A stretch of 64,000 nucleotides of DNA. It comes from JBAVVD01 sp049697115. GTDB taxonomy: Bacteria; Acidobacteriota; Aminicenantia; Aminicenantales; UBA4085. Positions 56,476-64,000 of the stretch are shown piece by piece. Positions within the stretch are counted from its first letter, which is position 1, and every line of letters begins with the position of its first letter. Both the position numbers and the translations under genes were made by a program. The notes beneath the pieces are model-generated. The model saw only the letters and a list, made by a program, of their open reading frames with translations, searched no databases and was not told the DNA's origin. The DNA lies in contig JBAVVD010000052.1 in NCBI GenBank assembly GCA_049697115.1, positions 1 to 64,000 on the forward strand. The letters are read 5' to 3'.

Positions 56476-58866
56476 CTATGTTCTTAATCTGAATAGGAGA
56501 TAGAGGCCGATTAGTCCGAAGATCAGGTTCGGTCCCCAGGCGGCCAGAAACGGGGTTAAGAAACCGATGTATCCCAGACTGCGGAAGACTCCAATGGCAA
56601 TCCAATAGACCATGGCAATCCCCAGGCTGATCCCGATTCCCACGAGGGTTCCCCGTTTTCCCATGGAAAAGGCAAAAGGGGCTCCCAGGAAAGTCATGAT
56701 CAGAGCGACAAATGGAAAGGATATTTTATAGTTCAAATCCACGGAAAATCTGACCGTGTCAAATCCCATCTCTCTGATCTCTTTAATATATTGCCTGAGT
56801 TCGCCGAAATCCATCTGGGCCGGTTCTCTCCATTCCCTCAGGAAATAACCCTTCCCTTCCTCCAGAGGAACAACGAGAGAATCTTTCTTCTCATATCTGG
56901 CCAGTCTCGGCCCGACAAAATCCCTCAGCCAGCAGTTTTCGAGGTGCAGGGTTCGTCCTTTCAAATACGCTTTTTCGGCATAGAGCCTGCGTCTGAAAGA
57001 CTGAGAGGAAAAATCAATGTCAAAAATCGAAAGGTGACTGAAGGCGGCGCTCTTTGGGTCAAAATAAGTGTAGTGGTAGAAACGATCCCTATTCTTGTTG
57101 GCCACCCAGCGGCGGTTCAGATAGCTGTAGCTGCGCGGAGGGAGGTTATTGATCTTGCTCCATGTCTCTTCCGCTTTTCTGTTGGACACAGGAAGGACGC
57201 GTTCCTGAATGTAAAAGGAAAGGACGCCGACGAGGACGGACAGGGACACCAGGGAAAGAATCATGCGGTAGAGACTGATCCCGCAGGCTTTCATGGCTGT
57301 GACCTCATTGAATTTGGTCAGAATGCCCATGGAGAGAAGCGTGGCTGCGAGAGCCGTGACCGGAAGGCTGAAATGGATGAACTCAGGGATCCGGAAACGG
57401 ATGTAGTCAAAGAGAAGGGAAATGGACTTTTTATGCTCGTAGATGTTTCCCATCCGCTCAAAAAAGGTGACAATAATGGAGATGGCGATCAGACTCAAAA
57501 AAACAAGAGAGAAAATGGCCACATATTTTCTCATGATATAGCGGTCGAGAATATTGGGGAACGGCAGAGACAGCCGGGTCCACTTCCGGGCGGCTTTTTT
57601 GTGCCGCGGCCAGGCCGTGTCCCGTCTCCCTCGGCCGAAAAAATCGTGGAAGGTGGGAAAAAGCGGAATTCCCCGCGAAGAGCGGAGAAAAAGGAGTATG
57701 CCGATCAAGCTGAAGAGGATATTCCCTCCCCACATCCCAAGAAACGGCGAAATCCGTCCGTCCATGGCGATTTTTTCGCCGGCCGTGATCAGGACATAGT
57801 AAATCAAAATAATGACAATACTGATGGTGAAGCCGCTTGTCCTCCCTCCCTTTTTCGTGGAGAGCCCGAGAGGAAGGCCCAGAAAGACAAAGATCAGACA
57901 GACAAACGCCAGAGCAAATTTTTTATGGATTTCAATCTTCGCGGATCGGTAGTCCAGAAGAGCCGACCGGAGCTCCATAGAATTCCGGATTCTTCGTCCA
58001 TCATCTTTCTTAAGCTTTGCCGCCTCGATGTCCTTTCTTTCTTTCTCGAGCTTCCCGATATTCTTTTTCGCCACTTGGATCCCGGCCAACAACTCACGGA
58101 TATTCTTCTCCTTGACTCGCTTTTCATGGACAAAGGACGCATACAGGCTTTCCACCTTCAATTCCTCTTCAATCCGCCTGGAAGATGTCACGCTGTATGT
58201 GTCCGGATCGGACAGAGAGTTGACATGCTGGACAGCGTCATACAGCTCGACGGTCGCCCGTTTCAGCGCGGGATAAAAGTGAAGCTTTCCTTTCCGGGCC
58301 AAGATTACCCGCGGTTCTCCTGGAGAATCTGAGAAAAAGAAGAATATATTTTCCCAATCATTTTCCTGGGCGATGTCCTGGATAAAAATGACCGTGCTCG
58401 GAATGGATTCATTGAATTCCCGCGGATTGATTCTCAATTGAACTTTATCCAGGACAGATTTCGCGACGGTCTGAACCCATTTGTAATTGAAATGAGGAAC
58501 CAGGTAGAGCGTGAGCATGGATGTGCCCAGCCAGCTCATGAAGGCGAAGACCAGCAGCGGCCACAGGATCCGCTTATGGCTGATTCCCAGTGTCTTAAAC
58601 GCCGTTATTTCAGAGTCGGAAGACAGTCGGGCCAGGCCGGCCAGAATGCCCATGAGCACGGACATGGGCACCGTGAAAGCGAGAATGGAAGGGAGAATAT
58701 AGACAAGGAGTCGGATGGTGACGCTCAAAGAAACGCCCCGGGCGATGAAGAGCTCGGAGAGAAGAAGGAGTTGATTCATCAAAAGGACAAAAGTGTAGAT
58801 CAGCAGACCTATGAAAAAAGGGGGGAGGACCTCTCGAATGACATACCGGTCAAAAAGCTTGAGCAT
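56476..58866 (-). CDS. Fused LptF-LptG lipopolysaccharide-export permease
   Basis: A 796-residue inner-membrane protein carrying two complete YjgP/YjgQ units in tandem. The first (about 1-400) opens MLKLFDRYVIREVLPPFFIG, has PSILAFTVPMSVLMGILAGL and ends in GLPLGLSTKKGGR. A linker of about 45 residues is followed by the second (about 435-796), opening NILDRYIMRKYVAIFSLVF with HFSLPVTALAATLLSMG and ending GAPFAFSMGKRGTLVGIGIS. LptF and LptG are separate proteins in most Gram-negatives; here one polypeptide would supply both halves of the LptB2FG permease. It lies after the groEL terminator. Confidence 0.9.
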   Translation of the reverse strand: MLKLFDRYVIREVLPPFFIGLLIYTFVLLMNQLLLLSELFIARGVSLSVTIRLLVYILPSILAFTVPMSVLMGILAGLARLSSDSEITAFKTLGISHKRILWPLLVFAFMSWLGTSMLTLYLVPHFNYKWVQTVAKSVLDKVQLRINPREFNESIPSTVIFIQDIAQENDWENIFFFFSDSPGEPRVILARKGKLHFYPALKRATVELYDAVQHVNSLSDPDTYSVTSSRRIEEELKVESLYASFVHEKRVKEKNIRELLAGIQVAKKNIGKLEKERKDIEAAKLKKDDGRRIRNSMELRSALLDYRSAKIEIHKKFALAFVCLIFVFLGLPLGLSTKKGGRTSGFTISIVIILIYYVLITAGEKIAMDGRISPFLGMWGGNILFSLIGILLFLRSSRGIPLFPTFHDFFGRGRRDTAWPRHKKAARKWTRLSLPFPNILDRYIMRKYVAIFSLVFLSLIAISIIVTFFERMGNIYEHKKSISLLFDYIRFRIPEFIHFSLPVTALAATLLSMGILTKFNEVTAMKACGISLYRMILSLVSLSVLVGVLSFYIQERVLPVSNRKAEETWSKINNLPPRSYSYLNRRWVANKNRDRFYHYTYFDPKSAAFSHLSIFDIDFSSQSFRRRLYAEKAYLKGRTLHLENCWLRDFVGPRLARYEKKDSLVVPLEEGKGYFLREWREPAQMDFGELRQYIKEIREMGFDTVRFSVDLNYKISFPFVALIMTFLGAPFAFSMGKRGTLVGIGISLGIAMVYWIAIGVFRSLGYIGFLTPFLAAWGPNLIFGLIGLYLLFRLRT

Positions 58867-58895
58867 TCGGACTAACTATAACACAGGAAAAAGGC

Positions 58896-58928
58896 AAAAA
58901 AAAAGGGGACGGTTCCCCAACCGTCCCC
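58896..58928 (-). terminator. Intrinsic terminator of groES-groEL
   Basis: A perfect 10-bp stem GGGGACGGTT/AACCGTCCCC (58905-58914/58919-58928) with loop CCCC is followed on the minus strand by nine T (plus-strand A run 58896-58904). It lies 17 bases after the groEL stop. Confidence 0.85.
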
Positions 58929-58944
58929 TCTTTCAATTTCCGAA

Positions 58945-60561
58945 TCAGTACATGTCCGAGGGGGGCGTCGGATATTTGGGACCTCTATCTTCTTCAGGAA
59001 TCTCGGTGATCAGGCCTTCTGTGGTCAGGAGCAAGCCGGCAATGGAAGCCGCATTCTGAAGGGCGATACGGACGACCTTGGTCGGGTCGAGGATGCCGGA
59101 TTTGATCATATCCTCATACTTTTCCGACAGCGCGTTAAATCCCATATCCTGTTTCATCTCCTTGACTTTCTCGACCACAACCGATCCTTCCCAACCGGCA
59201 TTGTTGGCGATCTGACGGAGAGGTTCCTCGAGGGATCTCTTGATGATACTGACGCCAATCTGCATGTCGCTTTCCAGCTTGAGAGTCTCCAGGATTTTCT
59301 GTGTCCTTAAAAGGGCGACTCCTCCTCCCGGGACAATCCCTTCCTCGACCGCCGCTTTTGTGGCGTGCATGGCATCTTCGACTCTCGCTTTTTTCTCCTT
59401 GAGTTCGGTTTCCGTAGCGGCGCCGACCTTGATAAGGGCCACTCCGCCGACCATTTTGGCGAGTCTTTCCTGAAGCTTCTCTCTGTCATAGTCAGAGGTT
59501 GTTTCATCGATCTGGGTTCGGATCTGCTTGATTCTGGCCTGGACATCGGTGTCTTTTCCTTTTCCCTCAACTAAGGTCGTGTTGTCTTTGTCGATGACGA
59601 CTTTTTTAGCTTCACCCAGCCAATCCAGTCCGACATTCTCCAGCTTCACGCCAATATCCTCAGTGATCACCTTTCCTCCGGAGAGAATGGAGATATCTTC
59701 AAGCATGGCTTTCCGTCTGTCGCCAAATCCAGGCGCTTTGACGGCCGCACAGAGGAATGTCCCTTTGAGTTTGTTGACGACAAGGGTGGCCAGGGCTTCC
59801 CCTTCGACTTCTTCTGCAACAACCAGTAACGGCTTCCCCATCTTGGCCACATTTTCGAGCAGGGGAAGAAGCTCTCTCAAATTGCTGATTTTCTTCTCGT
59901 GGAGGAGAATAAAGGGATTTTCCAGAACACATTCCATCCTGTCCGGATCCGTGATGAAGTAATGCGAAAGGTAGCCGCTGTCGAACTGCATACCTTCAAC
60001 GACCTCCATGTTTGTCTCCATGCCCTTGGCCTCTTCGACCGTGATGACCCCGTCTTTGCCCACTTTATCCATGGCCTCAGCGATGATCTTGCCGATGGAC
60101 TCATCATTGTTGGCCGAAATGGCGCCCACCTGGACGATCATTTCCCCGCTGACATCGCGGCTGACCTTTTTGAGATCCTTGACGACCTCCTCAACGGCGC
60201 GGTCAATTCCCTTCTTGATGAGATTGGGATTTGCGCCGGCGGTGACATACTTGAGGCCCTCCGCATAGATGGACTGAGCCAGGACTGTGGCTGTGGTCGT
60301 CCCGTCTCCAGCGACGTCAGATGTCTTGGACGCCACCTCTTTAACAAGCTGGGCTCCCATATTTTCCAGATGGTCCTTTAGCTCAACCTCTTTGGCCACG
60401 GTAACGCCATCCTTGGTGCTGGTGGGAGAGCCGAATTTCTTGTCGATAACGACATTCTTTCCTCGCGGACCGAGTGTCTCTTTAACGAGGTTGCTTAAAA
60501 TATTCACTCCTTTTAAGAGTGCCTGCCTGGCTTCATCGCCAAGTACGATTTGTTTTGCCAT
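58945..60561 (-). CDS. groEL: Chaperonin GroEL (60 kDa)
   Basis: A 538-residue group I chaperonin: GPRGKNVVIDKKFGSPTSTK, the ATPase Asp in VAGDGTTTATVLAQSIYAEG, VTAGANPNLIKKGIDRAVEE and GGGVALLRTQKILETL. The C-terminus ends in PKYPTPPSDMY instead of the usual Gly-Gly-Met repeats that fill the cavity floor. groES lies directly upstream. Confidence 0.97.
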   Translation of the reverse strand: MAKQIVLGDEARQALLKGVNILSNLVKETLGPRGKNVVIDKKFGSPTSTKDGVTVAKEVELKDHLENMGAQLVKEVASKTSDVAGDGTTTATVLAQSIYAEGLKYVTAGANPNLIKKGIDRAVEEVVKDLKKVSRDVSGEMIVQVGAISANNDESIGKIIAEAMDKVGKDGVITVEEAKGMETNMEVVEGMQFDSGYLSHYFITDPDRMECVLENPFILLHEKKISNLRELLPLLENVAKMGKPLLVVAEEVEGEALATLVVNKLKGTFLCAAVKAPGFGDRRKAMLEDISILSGGKVITEDIGVKLENVGLDWLGEAKKVVIDKDNTTLVEGKGKDTDVQARIKQIRTQIDETTSDYDREKLQERLAKMVGGVALIKVGAATETELKEKKARVEDAMHATKAAVEEGIVPGGGVALLRTQKILETLKLESDMQIGVSIIKRSLEEPLRQIANNAGWEGSVVVEKVKEMKQDMGFNALSEKYEDMIKSGILDPTKVVRIALQNAASIAGLLLTTEGLITEIPEEDRGPKYPTPPSDMY

Positions 60562-60581
60562 TTTTTCTCCTTCCTTGCCTT

Positions 60582-60869
60582 TTAACTGAGTTTAGCCAGT
60601 ATTTCTTCTTCCCGCACAATCAAATGTTCCACGCCTTCAATTGTAACTTCTGTGCCGCTGTACTTTCCGATCAAAACCTTATCGCCTTTTTTAACCTCTA
60701 GAGGAATGACTTTGCCGTCATCCGTGACTTTGCCTTTCCCCACAGCTATCACCTCTGCTTCCTGGGGTTTTTCTTTGGCTGTGTCGGGGATGATAATTCC
60801 TCCTCGCTTGACTTCCTGTTCTTCCATTCTTTTCAGAAGAACACGGTCATATAACGGGTTAATTTTCAT
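60582..60869 (-). CDS. groES: Co-chaperonin GroES (10 kDa)
   Basis: A 95-residue co-chaperonin: INPLYDRVLLKRMEEQEVKR (mobile loop region follows), GKVIPLEVKKGDKVLIGKYS, and VTIEGVEHLIVREEEILAKL. GGAGG ribosome-binding site. The upstream promoter region carries two CIRCE-like operators. Confidence 0.97.
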   Translation of the reverse strand: MKINPLYDRVLLKRMEEQEVKRGGIIIPDTAKEKPQEAEVIAVGKGKVTDDGKVIPLEVKKGDKVLIGKYSGTEVTIEGVEHLIVREEEILAKLS

Positions 60870-60894
60870 ATAAAAACCTCCTTTTTTTAAATTA

Positions 60895-60921
60895 TTAGCA
60901 GTTTTAGAACTTAATTGCTAA
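60895..60921. promoter_or_regulatory. CIRCE-like operator 2, at the groESL transcription start
   Basis: TTAGCAGTT-N9-AATTGCTAA matches the outer six bases of each CIRCE half-site (TTAGCACTC-N9-GAGTGCTAA) but not the inner three. It abuts the -10 box of the groESL promoter, so a bound repressor would block initiation. Confidence 0.5.
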
Positions 60922-60949
60922 TTATAAGAAAAAAAGCCCCTTTTGTCAA
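60921..60949 (-). promoter_or_regulatory. Consensus sigma-70 promoter of groES-groEL
   Basis: On the minus strand a perfect TTGACA (60949-60944) and a perfect TATAAT (60926-60921) are separated by exactly 17 bases. Confidence 0.8.
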
Positions 60950-60964
60950 GAAATTTCATAAGAA

Positions 60965-60991
60965 TTAGCACTCTCAGGCATCAAGCGCTAA
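60965..60991. promoter_or_regulatory. CIRCE-like operator 1, upstream of the groESL -35
   Basis: TTAGCACTC-N9-AAGCGCTAA: the left half-site is perfect CIRCE, and the right half has two changes from GAGTGCTAA. It overlaps the stop codon of the Fis-like gene. CIRCE is the binding site of the heat-shock repressor HrcA; hrcA is not in the window. Confidence 0.65.
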
Positions 60992-61224
60992 ATATACTTC
61001 TTAATCTTCAGTGATTTTGCTCTATTATGAAGAGTATTGCGGTGCATTCCCAGGGCACTGGCCATTTTCGTTTTATTTCCCTTGAACTTTCGGGCCACCA
61101 TTTCAATATAGACTTTTTGAAATTCCCGAATCGCATCTTTAAACCGAACTTCTTTATCCACCATTTCTCTGATCAAGGCCTCGATTTTCTGATGGATGGT
61201 TAGTTCCTCATACTTTTTTTCCAT
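60988..61224 (-). CDS. Small Fis-type helix-turn-helix protein
   Basis: A 78-residue protein. After a charged helix (MEKKYEELTIHQKIEALIRE) the C-terminal 40 residues are a Fis-family HTH: FQKVYIEMVARKFKGNKTKM, ASALGMHRNTLHNRAKSL. It resembles the DNA-binding end of NtrC-type activators or Fis itself. The preferred start is ATG 61224 (GGTGAG upstream), 17 bases inside cvpA; ATG 61239 or TTG 61245 are alternatives. Its end overlaps CIRCE-like operator 1. Confidence 0.75.
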   Translation of the reverse strand: MEKKYEELTIHQKIEALIREMVDKEVRFKDAIREFQKVYIEMVARKFKGNKTKMASALGMHRNTLHNRAKSLKIKKYI

Positions 61225-61741
61225 TTTTTTTCTCACCATGGACAATATTCTGGTAGGCGTCTTTAAACTTGGCCTTTAACTCCTGAGGAATTAAATAAAT
61301 CATGCCCTTCGTCAATCCATAACAATAGGGAGCTATCCGGGATTTCAATAAGACATCCGTGTTGATCGGAAAAACGAGCAGAGCAAAAACACAAACCCCG
61401 CAAACCAGAATACCCTCGATAAATCCAAAAACCCCGCCTAAAATATGGTTAAAAAATTTAAGAGGCCCCTTCATGAGTTTGGACAGCAGGCTGGAAATAA
61501 CGGCACCAACGGCCAAAACAGCGAAGAAGAAGATCAGAAATCCTAGAAAGTTCGAAACCACTTGTTCGGAAATCAGCCAGTTCAAGAAATTCCCTGGATA
61601 GGAATAAAAACGGCTGGCCAGAATAATGCCTGCGATCACTGCCGCGATTCCAATAATTTCTTTAATGAGCCCCTTGATTAAACCCACGATCAATAAGATC
61701 AACAGAATCGCGCCCAGAACAATGTCAAGCCAATTCGCCAA
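61208..61741 (-). CDS. CvpA-family membrane protein
   Basis: A 177-residue protein with four hydrophobic segments; LANWLDIVLGAILLILLIVG and LIKGLIKEIIGIAAVIAGII are typical of CvpA/colicin-V-production proteins, which affect envelope integrity in enterobacteria. It starts with TTG (61741) after GGAGGGG, next to the PHP gene stop. Confidence 0.82.
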   Translation of the reverse strand: MANWLDIVLGAILLILLIVGLIKGLIKEIIGIAAVIAGIILASRFYSYPGNFLNWLISEQVVSNFLGFLIFFFAVLAVGAVISSLLSKLMKGPLKFFNHILGGVFGFIEGILVCGVCVFALLVFPINTDVLLKSRIAPYCYGLTKGMIYLIPQELKAKFKDAYQNIVHGEKKNGKKV

Positions 61742-61742
61742 T

Positions 61743-62624
61743 TCATCCCCTCCTTTTTCTCAGATCCTCCACTATTTCATATTTCCCATCTTTAATGAAG
61801 CCAAAATGAATATGCGGCTTTATTCTCCCGTGAAAATCCGAGCCAGCCGTAGCCACAAGGTCAAGCTCCTGGGCCGTCTCTCGGTAAATTTTGACCTGTT
61901 CCGGCGTGTGGTAGGATGAATAAACCTCCACACCTCTAAGGCCCTGTTCCTTGAGAAACTTGAGGTCTTCTCTCGTCGCCTGCTCAAAGTATGCCCCTGG
62001 ATGAGCCAGAACGGGCACTCCTTCTGTTTGAGGAGCGAGCTTAAGGACTTCAATTAAGCGAATGTGCCTTTTAGGAACAAAGGCGGGCTTCCCCTCCATG
62101 AAATAGTCCTTGTAAAAAAGATAGGGAGCAAACGGACGGTTATCTCCTTTGAGATATTTTTTCATTTCCGGATGGCTGTTCTTCCGCATCTTATCCAGCA
62201 AAATCTGGGCAATGGTCACTCCCAGGGGAGGTGTGGACTTCGTCTTCTTGAGGACCTCCTCCCAGGAGATGTCAAAGCCAAGGGCCTGGAGCTTCTGAAT
62301 CCGCTCTTTGGCTTCTTGGAACCTTGTCTCCCTCACCCGGGTCATGATGGAACGAACGACCGGACTCTCCCAGTTCACAAAAGGAAGGAGGAGATGGAAT
62401 TCACGGCTGTCAAAAAGCGTTGTCAGCTCGATGCTGGGGATAACCTCGACTCCGGAGTCACGGCTCAAGTCCACGGCATCCGGATAGGCGGCCGTTGTGT
62501 CATGGTCGGATATGGAAATGGCTTTAAATCCGCTCTCTCTGGCCAAACGGATCAGATGGAGGGGAGAGAAATCTCCGTCGCTGCTTTTGTTGGAATGAAT
62601 GTGGAGGTCGACCCAGTCACTCAT
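61743..62624 (-). CDS. PHP-domain phosphoesterase (YciV/RNase AM-like)
   Basis: A 293-residue PHP protein: VDLHIHSNKSSDGDFSPLHL, ISISDHDTTAAYPDAVDL, VIPSIELTTLF, VLAHPGAYFEQATRED and GSDFHGRIKPHIHFGF supply the trinuclear metal site. In E. coli the relative (YciV) hydrolyses 3',5'-nucleoside bisphosphate and matures rRNA ends. ATGA overlap with the purC stop. Confidence 0.87.
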   Translation of the reverse strand: MSDWVDLHIHSNKSSDGDFSPLHLIRLARESGFKAISISDHDTTAAYPDAVDLSRDSGVEVIPSIELTTLFDSREFHLLLPFVNWESPVVRSIMTRVRETRFQEAKERIQKLQALGFDISWEEVLKKTKSTPPLGVTIAQILLDKMRKNSHPEMKKYLKGDNRPFAPYLFYKDYFMEGKPAFVPKRHIRLIEVLKLAPQTEGVPVLAHPGAYFEQATREDLKFLKEQGLRGVEVYSSYHTPEQVKIYRETAQELDLVATAGSDFHGRIKPHIHFGFIKDGKYEIVEDLRKRRG

Positions 62625-63514
62625 CAGAGCTCGCTTTTATCCGTTAACAGGCGATAGATTTCCAAATATCTTTGTGAGGTTTGTTCGATGACATCCTCAG
62701 GAAGCGGAGGGGGAGGGGACTTTTTATCCCAACTCGTACTCTCCAGATAATTCCTGACAAACTGCTTATCCAGACTCGGCTGACCCTTTTCGGGCGCATA
62801 ACTGGCCAGGGGCCAGAACCTGGAGGAATCGGGCGTAAAGATTTCATCTATAAGGATCAGCTTGTCGTTGTCCAGGCCAAATTCAAATTTCGTATCGGCG
62901 ATGATGATTCCTTTGGAAAGCGTATGAAAGGACGCTTTTTGGTAGAGTTCAAGGCTGACCTTTTTGATTTTCTGGGCGAGCGAATTTCCCACCATTTTCT
63001 GCATTTCTTTGAATGAGATATTTTCATCATGCCCTTCTTCCGCCTTGGTCGCCGGAGTGAAGATGGGCTCCGCCAGCCTTTCCGAGTCACTCAGGCCGGG
63101 AGGCAGCTTGATCCCGCTGATTTTTCCCGTCGCCTTGTATTCTTTCCAGCCTGAACCGGCTAAATATCCCCGGACCACGCATTCCACAGGAACGACACTG
63201 GTTTTCCGGACCAGCATGGACCTCTTTTCCAAAACCTCTCTATGCGTTTTCAGAATGGGAGGAAATTCATCGACTTCCGCCGTCAGAAGATGATTGGGGC
63301 AGATGAGAGATGTGTAGTCAAACCAGAACTTGGAAAGCTGGGTTAAAATTTTCCCTTTCCCCGGGATCAGGGAGGGAAGGATAAAATCGAAGGCAGAAAT
63401 CCGGTCGGTGGCCACGATGAGGAGCTTGTCCTCCATTTCGTAGACGTTCCGGACCTTGCCCTTTTTAAAAAGGCGCAGTTCAGGGATAAAAATATCGCCA
63501 TATATTTTTTCCAT
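62624..63514 (-). CDS. purC: Phosphoribosylaminoimidazole-succinocarboxamide synthase
   Basis: A 296-residue enzyme of purine synthesis with KGKVRNVYEMEDKLLIVATD, RISAFDFILPSLIPGKGKIL, VVPVECVVRGYLAGSGWKEY, and LILIDEIFTPDSSRFWPLAS. This is the longer, bacterial/yeast-like form. The start ATG 63514 was chosen over an in-frame GTG three codons earlier. Confidence 0.95.
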   Translation of the reverse strand: MEKIYGDIFIPELRLFKKGKVRNVYEMEDKLLIVATDRISAFDFILPSLIPGKGKILTQLSKFWFDYTSLICPNHLLTAEVDEFPPILKTHREVLEKRSMLVRKTSVVPVECVVRGYLAGSGWKEYKATGKISGIKLPPGLSDSERLAEPIFTPATKAEEGHDENISFKEMQKMVGNSLAQKIKKVSLELYQKASFHTLSKGIIIADTKFEFGLDNDKLILIDEIFTPDSSRFWPLASYAPEKGQPSLDKQFVRNYLESTSWDKKSPPPPLPEDVIEQTSQRYLEIYRLLTDKSEL

Positions 63515-63618
63515 TGGCACCACCTGAAATATTAAAAAGAATATATAAATTGAAAGCGAAAATCAAATGAAAGTTAAGGAAAATCAGCATCTCCAAAACC
63601 ATGAAAAATATAAGAACA

Positions 63619-64000
63619 CTAGACAGACAGGCCAATGAAACTCAGCATCCGTCCGGCTTTCATCCCCTCTCTCCGGAAAGACGGGAAATTTCCGTCACAG
63701 TGCGTGCAGATGGGGGAAAGGAAAATGTTGTCTTCATGGATTTCCTTATGCCGCATCTGCTTTAAGTTGGCTTCGCGCAAATCGAGCAGAAACTTGCCCG
63801 GATGACATGGATGAGGCCGAAAAACATCTTCTGGAAGATCGGCCTCTTTAAAACTCTGCCGCACTTCCCCTCCGACTTCATAGCAGTCAGGTCCGATACC
63901 CGGCCCCAAGGCCACAAGAAGAGAAGACGGCTGACACCCATAACGGCTCTGGAGCTCTGTAATCACCCGTTCGAGGATCCGTTTTTGGGTTCCTCTCCAG
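63619..64000 (-). CDS. Laccase-domain / multicopper-oxidase-like protein (YfiH), 5' end outside window
   Basis: The frame is open through the right edge; its visible part (127 residues) is the C-terminal half of a YfiH/DUF152 protein. GWRGT at the edge, then VALGPGIGPDCYEVGGEV, GKFLLDLREANLKQM, SPICTHCDG and FPSFRREGMKAGRMLSFIGL carry the metal and active-site residues. Some family members act as peptidoglycan-editing or purine-nucleoside enzymes. It begins upstream of the window's last base. Confidence 0.85.
   Translation of the reverse strand, partial: WRGTQKRILERVITELQSRYGCQPSSLLVALGPGIGPDCYEVGGEVRQSFKEADLPEDVFRPHPCHPGKFLLDLREANLKQMRHKEIHEDNIFLSPICTHCDGNFPSFRREGMKAGRMLSFIGLSV

Noticed and set aside
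56791..58332. A 513-codon plus-strand frame opposite LptFG
   Set aside because: Highly charged, low-complexity product that mirrors the membrane codons of LptFG; no start signal.
1..64000. CRISPR array, integrase, prophage, toxin-antitoxin or restriction genes
   Set aside because: No regularly spaced direct repeats and no recognisable cas, integrase, phage structural, toxin or methylase genes were seen on either strand.

Overview
The window is bacterial chromosome of about 52-53% G+C by eye, with dense, mostly housekeeping genes in short operons. There is no phage, plasmid, integron or CRISPR signature. Gene content suggests a Gram-negative, obligately heterotrophic lineage outside the Proteobacteria: a fused LptF-LptG permease, several exported lipoproteins, an SLH-TPR lipoprotein, a DUF4388 protein, an endonuclease-Q-like protein, pyruvate phosphate dikinase and NhaC. 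My best guess is the Aminicenantes/Acidobacteria neighbourhood, inferred from overall repertoire only.

Layout. 1-6.8 kb: the 3' end of an unrecognised gene ending in a GC-rich palindrome, a 328-bp inverted-repeat element, an isoaspartyl dipeptidase plus NhaC antiporter pair, a zinc-ribbon protein, a sigma-54 activator, and divergent from it a translationally coupled ECF sigma / anti-sigma / exported secretin-N-like operon. 6.9-13.3 kb (minus): rpsP-khpA-rimM-trmD-rplS-rnhB-TPR, and ffh. rimM is broken by one missing T in a T run. 13.5-27.1 kb: M6 metalloprotease, accBC, a lectin-like lipoprotein, an inositol-phosphatase-family protein, an RND-type adaptor/ABC ATPase/Yip1 operon, then DUF4388-miaA-hflX-TPR/SLH-pgsA. 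27.2-34.3 kb (minus): a polysaccharide block with one initiating polyprenyl-phosphate sugar transferase and five glycosyltransferases. 34.4-40.3 kb: M20 peptidase, CutA, a histone-deacetylase-fold enzyme and a two-gene flavoprotein amine or amino-acid dehydrogenase. 40.3-49.9 kb: ppdK, a MauE/DoxX protein and rhodanese, an aminotransferase, pyrK-pyrD-pyrF, Yip1, tRNA-Gly and tRNA-Cys, and an exported repeat protein. 50-58.9 kb: HU, ddl-ruvX-mltG, endonuclease Q, bifunctional nuclease, an exported LolA-like protein and the LptFG fusion. 58.9-64 kb (minus): purC-PHP-cvpA-Fis-like, then groES-groEL with a consensus promoter and two CIRCE-like operators, and a partial laccase-domain gene at the edge.

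The least explained part of the window is its intergenic DNA. At least four families of structured or repeated sequence are present. (1) A GGGACAGC/GCTGTCCC palindrome occurs in four copies. (2) A GC-rich stem element occurs in two copies with compensatory base changes. (3) A 328-bp element has 14-bp perfect terminal inverted repeats and a 75-bp short relative. (4) A box of about 65 bp lies upstream of two promoters. None has a cognate transposase in the window. Several starts are GTG or TTG set by 4-bp overlaps or by good ribosome-binding sites, and these were used to revise gene starts. All calls come from reading the sequence; no database search was possible.
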